Shown here piece after piece: positions 38,629 to 50,922 of a stretch of DNA of 64,000 bases (positions are counted from its first letter, which is position 1; each line of letters opens with the position of its first letter). Both the position numbers and the translations under genes were made by a program. Source of the DNA: Bacteroidetes bacterium CG12_big_fil_rev_8_21_14_0_65_60_17 (GTDB taxonomy: Bacteria; Bacteroidota; Rhodothermia; Rhodothermales; UBA10348); assembly GCA_002787815.1 (NCBI GenBank), contig PCUY01000016.1, forward strand, positions 50,001-114,000, read 5' to 3'. The notes under the pieces were generated by a model, which was given only the letters and a program-made list of their open reading frames with translations, did no database searches and was not told where the DNA came from.

Positions 38629-41600
38629 ATGATAGAGCTTCCAATCATTGATGCTGTGCCGTCGGGGGATGACGCAATATCCCCGAGAACCCGTTTCTGG
38701 CGCAGCGTAAGCCAATTGGAGCGGTCTTCCGATTTCCGGAAGATTGCGGCCAATGAATTCGTTCCCGGTGCATCGGAGTCTCCCGGCGGGGCTTCCCGGC
38801 GGCAGTTCCTGCAGGTCATGGGTGCTTCCATGGCACTTGCCGGTCTGACGGCCTGCCGCAGGCCGGTCGAGACCATCGTGCCGTTCTCACGGCCACCCGA
38901 ACATCGGATTCCCGGTGTGCCTGTCAACTACGCGACATCCATGCCGTTCAGGGGTGCGCTGCGCCCGCTGTTGGTGGAAAGCACCGACGGTCGCCCGACG
39001 AAGATTGAAGGCAACCCCGATCATCCGGAGGTCCGCGGTGCATCGACGGCGCTGGAGCAGGCCTCACTCCTGGGGCTGTACGATCCGGACCGGTCGAGGT
39101 ATGTCCTCAGGGGTGGTGAGGTGTCCGACTGGAAGGCGTTCAAACAGGCCATGGCGGCGCTGCCGGCCTCCTCGCGCGTTCTGGTCATGGCCGAGCCCGA
39201 CTCATCCATGACCATGGCCCGCCTGCGGCAGGAGCTTTCCGGCGCCTATGCGAACGTACGGTTCGTGGAATATGATCACGTGACAGCCCGTCGCGTGACG
39301 CGCGGGTACGCCGCTGCATTCGGACGGTCGGTCCGCCCGGTACACCATTTTTCCGAGGCACGCGTCATCCTGTCGCTGGACGCGGATTTCCTGGCCTCCA
39401 CCGATCCGGACGGAGTCTGGAATACACGCCAGTTCGCCCAGAGTCGACGCATGGAGGAAACAGGTGCAATGAACCGCCTCTATGCCGTCGAAAGTGCCTA
39501 TACGATTACCGGGGGAATGGCCGACAACCGGCTGCGACTCAAGTCCGGAGACATCGGGGCCTTTGCTTCGGCGCTGGCCGGAGCGCTGGGCCTGCATGAC
39601 ACGCGTGTGAATGGGTTTTCCGATCATGCCTGGGTCAGGGAACTGGCCCGCGAGTTGCGGGAAGCGGGTCCGGGGGCCGTCGTCGTTGCAGGTGACCACC
39701 AACCTCTCGAAGTGCACACGCTGGTTGCCGCCATGAACCGTGCGCTGGGCGCCGTGGGTTCGACCGTGACGCTGCTCGATGCCGGCGATACGGCGACCGA
39801 CATGCACGTTGAGATGGGAGAGGCCCTCGCCGAGCTGGGAACCGGCAATGTGGATGTGCTCGTGACGCTGGGTATCAACCCGCTCTACGATCATCCCGAA
39901 TTGGCCGACCCTTTTGCACAGGCCGGTACGCGTATACACGTGGGACCGTACGTGGATGAATCGGCCGCAGGTGCCGCGTGGCACGTACCCGAGACACACT
40001 TTCTTGAAGCATGGGGAGACGGACGGTCGCGCCTTGGCCACCCGGCCGTAGTCCAGCCGCTGATAGCGCCACTTTATGAAGATGCCCATTCAGGTATCGA
40101 GGTGCTGGGCCTTCTTGCCTCCGGGTCGGAACAGTTCGGATACGACCTGGTCCGGTCCACATGGCGCGGCTCAGTGTCCGGGGATTTTGAAAAGACCTGG
40201 CGCAGGATTGTCCACGACGGGTTCCTGGCCGAGGATGCTTTCTCCGAGGTGACACCTGACGTGGACGGCGGGGCCGTTCGTACGGCAGCGTCAAGGCTTG
40301 CCGGGGCAGCGGCTCCGGAGCTGGAAGTCGTGGTGCGGCACGACGGCAAGATATTTGATGGCCGATATGCCAATAATGCCTGGCTGCAGGAGCTGCCGGA
40401 TTCCGTCACGAAGGTCGTGTGGGACAACGTGGCGGCCATGAGCCCGGCCACGGCCGAGCGGCTCGGCGTGACGGCCAAGCTGTCCGGTGGGAAATACTAC
40501 ACGGATACCGTATCCATCGACACGGGTGGTGCATCGGTCGAGCTTCCGGTGTGGATCCAGCCCGGAATTGCCGAGGGGTCCATCCAGGTCACGACCGGAT
40601 ATGGCAGGAGCATCGCATCTACCCGGGAAGAGCGCAAAACCAATCTGTTCGACCTGGATGACTACACGGATGTATATGGCAAGGGTGCCATTGCAACGGG
40701 TGTCGGTTCGAATGTGTCGCCGCTCATGCAGCGCGGTGGCCGGATTGCAGCGGCATCGGTGACAAGGTCCGGGTCAGGCTACATGGTGGCATCGACGCAG
40801 GATCATGGAGCCATCGAGGAAGAGGGCGCGGAAGTTGCGCGACGTGGCCTGTTCCGCATGGCGACGGTGGAAGAGTATCGGGCCAACCCGGACTTCGTAA
40901 AGGACTCCGAGCCCGCTCCTATCAAGGAAGACTGGTCGGATTATCCTTCACTCTGGGAGGACAACCATCCGACGCTGTCTCCGGAAATGCAGAACACGCT
41001 TTACAGCGCGCAGCAGTGGGGCATGGTGATTGATCTGAATACGTGTTCCGGTTGCAATGCGTGCGTGGTGGCCTGTCAGTCGGAAAACAATATCCAGGTG
41101 GTTGGCAAGGAGGAGGTGGCCAGAGGCCGCGAAATGCACTGGATCCGGCTTGACAGGTACTTCGTCAGCGGGGATGGGGCGAGCTTTGAGGAGCCGCAGA
41201 TGGTGCTCCAGCCTGTTCCGTGCATGCACTGTGAGAACGCGCCGTGTGAGCAAGTGTGTCCGGTCGCTGCCACCGTGCATTCGCCCGATGGCACCAACCA
41301 GATGATCTACAACCGGTGTATTGGAACGCGTTACTGCGCCAACAACTGTCCGTACAAGGTGCGCCGATTCAACTTCTACAATTGGACAAAGACGCTGCCG
41401 ACCACGACGCACATGGCGCAGAATCCGAACGTGACCGTGCGCTCGCGTGGTGTGATGGAAAAGTGCTCCTACTGCATCCAGCGCATTCGCGAGGTCAACA
41501 AGCAGGCCAACGTGGAAGAGCGTTCCATCCAGGATGGCGAGGTGGTAACCGCCTGTCAGCAGGCGTGCCCGGCCGAAGCCATCACGTTCGGAAACCTGGC

Positions 41601-41745
41601 CGATCCCGAATCCCGGGTATCACAGGCACGCCGATCGAACCGCCGCTATGAAATGCTGGCTGAACTGTCCGTCAAACCCCGGACCAGCTACCTGGGTCGC
41701 ATACGCAACCCGAATCCAACCCTTATTTCCAACGATAACGCGTAA
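38629..41745 (+). CDS. actB: Alternative complex III subunit ActB, molybdopterin-like/iron-sulfur protein
   Basis: This 1038-residue protein fuses a molybdopterin-oxidoreductase-like domain (about 60-780, expected to hold no molybdenum cofactor in ACIII) to a four-cluster ferredoxin domain. A Tat-type motif RRQFLQ is at residues 57-62, followed by a hydrophobic stretch, the usual internal position for ActB. The Fe-S domain starts near Cys806 with CSGCNACVVAC, then PCMHCENAPCEQVCP, RCIGTRYCANNCPYK, KCSYC and CQQACP, enough ligands for three [4Fe-4S] and one [3Fe-4S] cluster. It relays electrons between the quinol site and the heme subunits. The gap to actA is 6 nt. Confidence 0.95.
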   Translation: MIELPIIDAVPSGDDAISPRTRFWRSVSQLERSSDFRKIAANEFVPGASESPGGASRRQFLQVMGASMALAGLTACRRPVETIVPFSRPPEHRIPGVPVNYATSMPFRGALRPLLVESTDGRPTKIEGNPDHPEVRGASTALEQASLLGLYDPDRSRYVLRGGEVSDWKAFKQAMAALPASSRVLVMAEPDSSMTMARLRQELSGAYANVRFVEYDHVTARRVTRGYAAAFGRSVRPVHHFSEARVILSLDADFLASTDPDGVWNTRQFAQSRRMEETGAMNRLYAVESAYTITGGMADNRLRLKSGDIGAFASALAGALGLHDTRVNGFSDHAWVRELARELREAGPGAVVVAGDHQPLEVHTLVAAMNRALGAVGSTVTLLDAGDTATDMHVEMGEALAELGTGNVDVLVTLGINPLYDHPELADPFAQAGTRIHVGPYVDESAAGAAWHVPETHFLEAWGDGRSRLGHPAVVQPLIAPLYEDAHSGIEVLGLLASGSEQFGYDLVRSTWRGSVSGDFEKTWRRIVHDGFLAEDAFSEVTPDVDGGAVRTAASRLAGAAAPELEVVVRHDGKIFDGRYANNAWLQELPDSVTKVVWDNVAAMSPATAERLGVTAKLSGGKYYTDTVSIDTGGASVELPVWIQPGIAEGSIQVTTGYGRSIASTREERKTNLFDLDDYTDVYGKGAIATGVGSNVSPLMQRGGRIAAASVTRSGSGYMVASTQDHGAIEEEGAEVARRGLFRMATVEEYRANPDFVKDSEPAPIKEDWSDYPSLWEDNHPTLSPEMQNTLYSAQQWGMVIDLNTCSGCNACVVACQSENNIQVVGKEEVARGREMHWIRLDRYFVSGDGASFEEPQMVLQPVPCMHCENAPCEQVCPVAATVHSPDGTNQMIYNRCIGTRYCANNCPYKVRRFNFYNWTKTLPTTTHMAQNPNVTVRSRGVMEKCSYCIQRIREVNKQANVEERSIQDGEVVTACQQACPAEAITFGNLADPESRVSQARRSNRRYEMLAELSVKPRTSYLGRIRNPNPTLISNDNA

Positions 41746-43215
<1,470 letters not shown>

Positions 43216-43220
43216 CGATC

Positions 43221-43823
43221 ATGCTCAAGCAAATTGCCAAGGAAGTCAAGGCGACCATGGGTATCTACGAACCGGGCCCGGGTACGGTATACGGTATGCT
43301 GGCCGAATTCAAGGACCCGGGAGCCCTCTATTCGGCGGCGAAAGCCGTCCGGGAGGCGGGCTACAAGCGGTTCGATACGCACAGTCCATTTCCCATCCAT
43401 GGTATGGACAAGGCCATGGGGCTGCCCAATTCCAAAGTGGGGTTCATCACGCTGGGAGGGGGCATTGCCGGCCTGGCACTCGGGACCTGGCTGCAATGGT
43501 GGACCGGTACGGTCAGTTATCCCATCAATATTTCCGGTAAACCGTTTTTCGCGTTCGAGCCATCTATTCCGATCATGTTCGAATTGACGGTGCTCTTTGC
43601 TGCGCTTGCCACGGTTGCCGGTATGCTGGCCATGAACGGGCTCCCGCGCCCGTACAATCCCCTGTTCTATTCCGAGAATTTCGCGCGTGCCTCGGACGAT
43701 GCCTTCTTCATCCATGTCGCGGCGGACGACACGAACTTCGATGAAAACGGAACGAGCAAGCTGCTCGAAAGCCTGGGTGGTCGAAACATTGAAATAATCC
43801 ACGACCGCGGAGACGCCGAGTGA
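43221..43823 (+). CDS. actD: Alternative complex III subunit ActD (DUF3341)
   Basis: The 200-residue protein has a soluble N-terminal part (YGMLAEFKDPGALYSAAKAV, YKRFDTHSPFPIHGMDKAMG) followed by two membrane helices (about 73-93 and 114-136). This is the DUF3341 subunit, which anchors the complex in the membrane. It sits 5 nt after actC and overlaps actE by up to 4 nt. Confidence 0.94.
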   Translation: MLKQIAKEVKATMGIYEPGPGTVYGMLAEFKDPGALYSAAKAVREAGYKRFDTHSPFPIHGMDKAMGLPNSKVGFITLGGGIAGLALGTWLQWWTGTVSYPINISGKPFFAFEPSIPIMFELTVLFAALATVAGMLAMNGLPRPYNPLFYSENFARASDDAFFIHVAADDTNFDENGTSKLLESLGGRNIEIIHDRGDAE

Positions 43824-44422
43824 TCATGAGACGAAATATTTTACCCGCACTGTTGGTCCTGGCGGCCCTGCTGATTGGTGGATGCCGTGGTTCCATTTCC
43901 GAAAAACCACCCGTGCACCCGAATCCCAATATGGATTCGCAGGAAAAGTTCACAGCGCAGGCGGCCAACAGCCTGTTCGCCGATGGCCGGGCCATGCGCC
44001 CGCCCGTTCCCGGGACCGTTGCCCGTGGCTTCCTCCAGGAAGACCCCGTCTGGTGGACCGGTCGGAATGAAGATGGGTCCTGGGCCACCAATCCCCGGGA
44101 ATTGACGCTTGAAGTCATGGAACGAGGCCGCGAACGCTACGACATTTATTGTTCCGTTTGCCACGGTCTGGCCGGTGATGGCCAGGGTGTTATCATGAAA
44201 GGAGCCTACGGGTACGTTCCGGCTCCCACCTACCATTCCGATCTGCTCCGGGCCCGCGAGGACGGGTATTTCTTTGACGTTGTGTCCTATGGCATCAGAA
44301 GCATGCCCGGGTACGGTACGCAGATCCCCGTGGCAGACCGCTGGGCCATCGTGGCCTACATACGCGCACTTCAACGCAGTCAGTACGCGCAGGCGTCCGA
44401 CGTCCCCGAAAATCAGCGATAA
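43820..44422 (+). CDS. actE: Alternative complex III subunit ActE, monoheme cytochrome c lipoprotein
   Basis: The 200-residue protein has a lipoprotein signal (lipobox LIGGC) and a single heme c site CSVCHGLAGDGQGV at about residues 113-126, with a distal Met candidate in RSMPGYG. It is the periplasmic monoheme cytochrome of ACIII, probably near the exit of electrons. The start may be GTG 43820, overlapping the actD stop as GTGA, or ATG 43826. Confidence 0.94.
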   Translation: MIMRRNILPALLVLAALLIGGCRGSISEKPPVHPNPNMDSQEKFTAQAANSLFADGRAMRPPVPGTVARGFLQEDPVWWTGRNEDGSWATNPRELTLEVMERGRERYDIYCSVCHGLAGDGQGVIMKGAYGYVPAPTYHSDLLRAREDGYFFDVVSYGIRSMPGYGTQIPVADRWAIVAYIRALQRSQYAQASDVPENQR

Positions 44423-44424
44423 GC

Positions 44425-45672
44425 ATGGGTATCAGGAAGAGTAATCCTTTTGTTTGGCTGCTGGACCCCCTCGGTCCCACGGCCGCCAGCGCGCCGTACC
44501 GTTTCACATGGTCCCAGACCGCGTGGTTGTTACCCCTGGCCGTAGGTATTGCCGGGCTGACGGTGAGTGCGGTAGGCTGGGCGACGAACGCGGCCCAATT
44601 CTATTTCTCGTATCTGGTCGGCTGGGCATTCTGCCTGTCCCTGGCGCTTGGTGGGCTCTTCTTCGTACTGATCCAGCACCTCACAAAAGCACGCTGGAGC
44701 GTGGTGGTGCGGCGCATCCCGGAGACGCTGCTGTGGTCTTTCCCGTTGCTGGCTGTTCTCGGCATACCCGTCCTATTCGGTATGCACGACCTCTACCACT
44801 GGACGCACCTGGATCTGTTCGATCCGGCGAGCCCAACCTATGATCCGGTCCTTGCGGGCAAACAGGGGTATCTGAATTCGACATTCTTCATAGCCAGGCT
44901 CATATTCTACTTTGTCGTCTGGACCATCATCGCCTACAAACTCTACACGCAGAGCATTCGTCAGGATGTGGAGGGTGGGGCAGATATCCCGGCCAAGCAG
45001 CGGTTCACCAGTGCATGGGGGCTGGCAGTCAGCGCCGTGACGGTGTCGTTCGCCGCATTCGACATCTTGATGTCTCTCGACCCACACTGGTTTTCGACCA
45101 TATTCGGTGTCTACTTTTTTGCCGGTAGCTTCATGAGCATCATGGCGTTTACGGCAATTGTAGCCATGATCCTTCAGAAAAAGGGCATGCTCCATGGAGT
45201 CGTGACCACGGAGCATTACCAGGACCTGGGCAAATTCCTGTTTGGATTCATTGTCTTCTGGGCATATATCGCATTCAGCCAGTACATGTTGATCTGGTAC
45301 GCCAACCTCCCCGAGGAAACCCTCTTCTTCCGGCACCGCGTGGAGCATGGTTGGGAATACCACAGCGCGGCGCTACTCATCATGCACTTCATTCTGCCTT
45401 TCTTCATTCTGATTGGCCGCTGGGCCAAGCGCATGCTTCCACTGCTGGCATTCATGTCGGTCTGGATGTTGGTCATGCAGTGGTTCGACCTGCATTGGAT
45501 TGCCATGCCGGTCCTGCATGAGCACGCGCAGTTCAGTCTCTTCGATCTGGCCGCATGGTTCGGGCTGACGGGCGTGTTCATGGCCGCCTTCATGTTCCGT
45601 CTCAGCCGGCACGCGATCGTGCCCGAGAAGGACCCGAATCTTGCCTCTTCCATCGCTTTCACAAATACCTGA
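44425..45672 (+). CDS. actF: Alternative complex III subunit ActF (second NrfD-like membrane subunit)
   Basis: The 415-residue membrane protein of about ten helices is homologous to ActC but shorter. Recognisable parts are the first helix region FTWSQTAWLLPLAVGIAGL, a GLFFVLIQHLTKARWSVVVR loop and VSFAAFDILMSLDPHWFSTI. In ACIII structures ActF lacks the quinol site and packs against ActC. It starts 2 nt after actE. Confidence 0.94.
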   Translation: MGIRKSNPFVWLLDPLGPTAASAPYRFTWSQTAWLLPLAVGIAGLTVSAVGWATNAAQFYFSYLVGWAFCLSLALGGLFFVLIQHLTKARWSVVVRRIPETLLWSFPLLAVLGIPVLFGMHDLYHWTHLDLFDPASPTYDPVLAGKQGYLNSTFFIARLIFYFVVWTIIAYKLYTQSIRQDVEGGADIPAKQRFTSAWGLAVSAVTVSFAAFDILMSLDPHWFSTIFGVYFFAGSFMSIMAFTAIVAMILQKKGMLHGVVTTEHYQDLGKFLFGFIVFWAYIAFSQYMLIWYANLPEETLFFRHRVEHGWEYHSAALLIMHFILPFFILIGRWAKRMLPLLAFMSVWMLVMQWFDLHWIAMPVLHEHAQFSLFDLAAWFGLTGVFMAAFMFRLSRHAIVPEKDPNLASSIAFTNT

Positions 45673-45675
45673 GTC

Positions 45676-45981
45676 ATGAGTGATCCCGTAACAGGCGTTG
45701 AACCGGAAGGAGTCAGTGCGTCGGCCATTGGCGCCGTGGTTGCTGTCTCCATTGTGGTCGTCATTGTCCTCGTATCTGCCAGCTGGGTAATTTCCGAGCA
45801 TCGTTTCAAGCAGATTGACTTTGAGGTGACGGAAATTTCCGGATACCCGCTGAAACAGGAGACCGAAGCGTCCGGGCGAGCGCTTTTGATGGGCTACGAA
45901 CGTCTGGATGACGAATCGAATATCTATCGAATCCCTATCGAACGGGCCATGGAACTGGTTGTGGAGGAATCCACCAGGTAG
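45676..45981 (+). CDS. Small single-helix membrane protein in the ACIII operon
   Basis: The 101-residue protein has one strong membrane helix (about 18-41; AVVAVSIVVVIVLVSASWVI) and a short polar domain with EVTEISGYPLKQETEASGRA. It starts 3 nt after the actF stop and ends 28 nt before sco, with no other gene between. I cannot place it in a named family. Its position makes it a candidate extra subunit or assembly factor of ACIII; single-helix accessory subunits are plausible in such complexes, but that is inference. Confidence 0.75.
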   Translation: MSDPVTGVEPEGVSASAIGAVVAVSIVVVIVLVSASWVISEHRFKQIDFEVTEISGYPLKQETEASGRALLMGYERLDDESNIYRIPIERAMELVVEESTR

Positions 45982-46009
45982 TCGTGCGGTATACCCCTGC
46001 ACGTTGATC

Positions 46010-46885
46010 ATGCGCACCCACCTCTTACATATCGTAAGCCTCCACCGTATTGGAGCTGCTCTGAGCGGCCTGTTCATCCTGTTCCTGTTGACGGGAGATG
46101 CGACGGCCCAGAACACGCCCGGATCGGGTACGCCCGCAGGCATGCAGGGCGTTGGGGTGGAGGAGCAGCTTGGTGCTCTCGTGCCGCTTGATCTTGTGTT
46201 CCGCGACGCACGTGGAGATGAGGTTGCACTCGGCACGCTGCTCGACTCCGGCCGACCGGCTATACTGAACTTCGTGTACCACGATTGCCCCATGCTCTGC
46301 AGCGTCCTGCTTGACAGTTTCACGGACACCATGAAGCGCATGGAGTGGACGCCGGGTCGCGAATACGACGTCCTGACCGTAAGTTTCTCTGCCATCGAGA
46401 CGCCAGACCTTGCCGCACGCCAGAAGGAGAAGTACACATCAAAACTGGGGCGTGACGGGGCAGGAGACGGGTGGCATTTCCTGACCGGAGAGGATGAGGC
46501 CATACAGAAACTCGCCGCATCTACCGGTTTCCAATTCAAATGGGTCGAGTCACGCAAGGAGTTTGCTCATCCCTCCCTGCTTATATTCCTGTCTCCCGAA
46601 GGAAGGATAACGCGGTACCTTCACGGACTTTATTTCGAGCCGGCCGATGTGAGAAAGGCATTGGTTGAGGCATCGAACGGGACGGTCGGCTCGGCGGTCG
46701 ACCAGATATTGATGTATTGTTTCCAGTATGATCCGACAGCGAATTCGTATGTGCTGCATGCGACGAACCTGATGAAGGTCGGGGCGCTGTTGACCATGCT
46801 GCTTATTGGACTGGGCCTCTGGCTCCTGCGGCGCAGAGAACGGCTGGGCCGTGCAAGTTCCGCGCCGTCACACGTAACCGTTTAA
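46010..46885 (+). CDS. SCO1/SenC family copper chaperone
   Basis: The 291-residue protein has a signal peptide (to about residue 28, DATAQ), a thioredoxin-like domain with the copper motif CPMLC (Cys93 and Cys97) and a distal His in KEFAHPSLL, and a C-terminal membrane helix (LLTMLLIGLGLWLL) with a basic tail. It delivers copper to the CuA centre of oxidase subunit II, encoded 16 nt downstream. The C-terminal anchor, not an N-terminal one, is the form often seen in caa3 clusters. The frame extends upstream into the preceding gene, but ATG 46010 fits the signal peptide. Confidence 0.93.
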   Translation: MRTHLLHIVSLHRIGAALSGLFILFLLTGDATAQNTPGSGTPAGMQGVGVEEQLGALVPLDLVFRDARGDEVALGTLLDSGRPAILNFVYHDCPMLCSVLLDSFTDTMKRMEWTPGREYDVLTVSFSAIETPDLAARQKEKYTSKLGRDGAGDGWHFLTGEDEAIQKLAASTGFQFKWVESRKEFAHPSLLIFLSPEGRITRYLHGLYFEPADVRKALVEASNGTVGSAVDQILMYCFQYDPTANSYVLHATNLMKVGALLTMLLIGLGLWLLRRRERLGRASSAPSHVTV

Positions 46886-46901
46886 CCGACTCTATCCCAC
46901 C

Positions 46902-47825
46902 ATGGGCGAGAATGGATTTTGGCTACCCGAGGCATCGACCACACTGGCAGGTGAGGTCGATGCCCTTTTCTGGTTTGTGTTCTGGGTGAGCACGGTCATT
47001 TTTGCAGCCGTTGTGCTGGCGAAGCTGTATTTCGTTGTGAAGTACCGCAGGCGAAGCGAAAAGGACGTAACGACACCGGTCCATGAAAGCAAGGCGTTGG
47101 AGGCCATTTGGATTGTGGTTCCCACGATCCTGGTTCTGATTGTATTCACGTGGGGATTTGACCTGTTTGTGCAGCTCAATTCCGCACCCCCCGACTCATA
47201 CCAAATCACAGTGCGTGGCAAGCAGTGGACCTGGGAATATGAGTACGCCGAGGGCGTTCTGACGGCGGGCGATCTGTATGTGCCCGTGGGCCGACCGGTG
47301 AAACTGAATATGAGCTCGGCCGACGTGCTGCACAGCTTTTTCGTGCCTGAATTCCGCATCAAACAGGACGTGTTGCCCAACCGGTACACGTCGGTCTGGT
47401 TCAAGGCTGAGAACGTGGGAGAGCACACGATTTACTGCACCGAGTACTGTGGTACGGCACACTCCGGTATGCTCGGAAAAGTCGTCGTGGTATCCGAGGA
47501 AGATTTTGCAGCCTGGATACAGGAGCAGAACCAGGACCTGCCGCCGACGGAGTTGGGGCAGCAGGTGTACAAAACGCAGTGCGCGGTCTGCCACGCCATT
47601 GATGGATCCCGCAAGATCGGACCTCCGCTGAACGTGTTTTACGGTACGGAGCGTGTATTTTCGGACGGATCATCCACAACGGCCGATGACTCCTATATCC
47701 GGAATTCCATCCTGAATCCGAGCAGCCAGGTTGTTGAAGGCTACGCTCCGGCCATGCCGCCGTTCAGTGCCCTGAGTGCCCAGCAGGTTGACGGCCTCGT
47801 CGCTTACATCAAGTCCCTGGAGTAG
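46902..47825 (+). CDS. coxB: caa3-type cytochrome c oxidase subunit II with fused cytochrome c
   Basis: The 307-residue subunit has two N-terminal membrane helices (about 20-45 and 65-88), a cupredoxin domain with the CuA ligands in VLHSFFVPEF and YCTEYCGTAHSGM, and a C-terminal cytochrome c domain with CAVCH (about 226-230) and a Met ligand candidate in APAMPPF. The fused heme domain defines the caa3 type and can take electrons directly from ACIII. No lipobox is present. Confidence 0.96.
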   Translation: MGENGFWLPEASTTLAGEVDALFWFVFWVSTVIFAAVVLAKLYFVVKYRRRSEKDVTTPVHESKALEAIWIVVPTILVLIVFTWGFDLFVQLNSAPPDSYQITVRGKQWTWEYEYAEGVLTAGDLYVPVGRPVKLNMSSADVLHSFFVPEFRIKQDVLPNRYTSVWFKAENVGEHTIYCTEYCGTAHSGMLGKVVVVSEEDFAAWIQEQNQDLPPTELGQQVYKTQCAVCHAIDGSRKIGPPLNVFYGTERVFSDGSSTTADDSYIRNSILNPSSQVVEGYAPAMPPFSALSAQQVDGLVAYIKSLE

Positions 47826-47828
47826 CCC

Positions 47829-49499
<1,671 letters not shown>

Positions 49500-49516
49500 A
49501 AACTGACGAAAGGACC

Positions 49517-50188
49517 ATGGCAAGTACCGCCGAACACCCTGTGCACCTTCAACACCATTTTGTCTCGTCGGACCAACAGTTCGATGCGTCAAAGATGGGA
49601 ATGTGGTTGTTCCTGATTACGGAAATCCTGCTTTTCAGTGGAATGTTCGTTACGTATACCGTGTATCGCGTCTGGTACCCTGAGGTGTTTGACGGTATGG
49701 CGGTACTTCTGGACTGGCGACTCGGAGGTCTGAACACGCTCGTCTTACTGGCGTCATCCTTCACGGTCGCGCTCGGAATCCACTACGCGCAGGTTGACAA
49801 CAAGAAGGGACTGGTTACCAACCTGATTCTTACGTTTCTTTTCGCCTGTGTCTTCCTTGTTGTAAAGTACTTTGAGTACTCGGCCAAAATCGAGCACGGG
49901 ATTGTACTGGGTGATGGCTTCGCGCCGCATGGAGTATCTCATGGAGTGGATTATGCGACCTATGATGTCATGTTCGCGCAGCAGTTTTTCTCCATTTACT
50001 ATGTGATGACGGGTATCCATGGCTTTCACGTCCTTGTCGGAATGGGACTGTTCGCATGGATTACGATCCGGGCCATGAAGGGCCATTTCACGAGTGCTTA
50101 CTACACACCCGTGGAACTGTGCGGGCTTTACTGGCACCTCGTGGACATCATCTGGATTTTCCTCTTTCCGCTTCTGTACCTCATTTGA
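49517..50188 (+). CDS. coxC: Cytochrome c oxidase subunit III
   Basis: The 223-residue membrane protein begins with a short soluble stretch (KMGMWLFLITEILLFSGMF) and has five helices, the short form of subunit III. The block QQFFSIYYVMTGIHGFHVLV and the C-terminal YWHLVDIIWIFLFPLLY are family signatures. An AAAGGA-like ribosome site lies before the ATG, one of few in this operon. Confidence 0.96.
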   Translation: MASTAEHPVHLQHHFVSSDQQFDASKMGMWLFLITEILLFSGMFVTYTVYRVWYPEVFDGMAVLLDWRLGGLNTLVLLASSFTVALGIHYAQVDNKKGLVTNLILTFLFACVFLVVKYFEYSAKIEHGIVLGDGFAPHGVSHGVDYATYDVMFAQQFFSIYYVMTGIHGFHVLVGMGLFAWITIRAMKGHFTSAYYTPVELCGLYWHLVDIIWIFLFPLLYLI

Positions 50189-50197
50189 GCTTCTCCC

Positions 50198-50596
50198 ATG
50201 TCGCACGCTGAACACCACATCACACCGATAAAGACGCTCGTCCAGGTAATCGTTGCCCTGTTCGCGCTGACCATATTGACCGTCGCGACATCGCGACTGG
50301 ACCTCGGCGCCTTTGATGTACTGGTAGCGCTGGCCATTGCGTTGACCAAGGGAGCACTGGTCGTGAGTGTTTTCATGGCGCTCAAATACGATAACAAGGT
50401 GAATGCAGTCGTGTTTGGTATCGGAGCCCTGTTCGTGATTGTGTTTCTTGCATTTACGTTGTTCGACACGGCCTTCCGGGGTGATCTTTCGAATACGACA
50501 GAAGGTACCATCATGGAACAGAAAGCCGCCGAAGAAGCGCTTCAGCAGCGTGAGCCTGATCCGGCTGCCCTTCAATTCAACAGGTCGAACGAGTAG
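50198..50596 (+). CDS. coxD: Cytochrome c oxidase subunit IV (prokaryotic, CtaD/CoxD-like)
   Basis: The 132-residue protein has three membrane helices (about 15-35, 45-65 and 72-95) and starts with SHAEHHITPIKTLVQV, typical of the small bacterial subunit IV that stabilises the oxidase. The C-terminal ~30 residues are charged and soluble. It follows coxC by 9 nt. Confidence 0.88.
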   Translation: MSHAEHHITPIKTLVQVIVALFALTILTVATSRLDLGAFDVLVALAIALTKGALVVSVFMALKYDNKVNAVVFGIGALFVIVFLAFTLFDTAFRGDLSNTTEGTIMEQKAAEEALQQREPDPAALQFNRSNE

Positions 50597-50598
50597 GC

Positions 50599-50883
50599 GT
50601 GATTCTGGCTTTTGTCGCTGTTCCCCTTCTGTTCATGATGACCGTCTGGGTTGTTGTGACATGCCTGCGGATCTGGAATCCTGAAAAGGAACGTCCCGTC
50701 GAGCGCGCAGCCGACAGGCTGTACCGGCTCCGGTTGCATGGTGGAGTCGTACGACGCCTGCGCTTCGAGGATATCCGCGAGATGGAGCGGGACCGGCAAC
50801 ACGACAGGACGCGAGTCCATCAGGGACTTGGCGATGGGAGCTCCTGCGAGTGGCTTCGCGACCTGGATTTGCGCAGGAACTGA
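50599..50883 (+). CDS. Possible small membrane protein at the end of the oxidase operon
   Basis: This 94-residue frame opens with GTG 2 nt after the coxD stop. It has one N-terminal helix (about 2-24; LAFVAVPLLFMMTVWVVVTC) and a very basic, Arg-rich tail with LYRLRLHGG and RFEDIREMERDRQHDR. The tight spacing and the clean positive-inside helix argue for a real gene, but the tail has no recognisable fold and a chance frame in GC-rich DNA cannot be excluded. Confidence 0.45.
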   Translation: MILAFVAVPLLFMMTVWVVVTCLRIWNPEKERPVERAADRLYRLRLHGGVVRRLRFEDIREMERDRQHDRTRVHQGLGDGSSCEWLRDLDLRRN

Positions 50884-50922
50884 GACGTTTTGCCAGGAGC
50901 AGATGAGCGCTGCCGATTCCTG

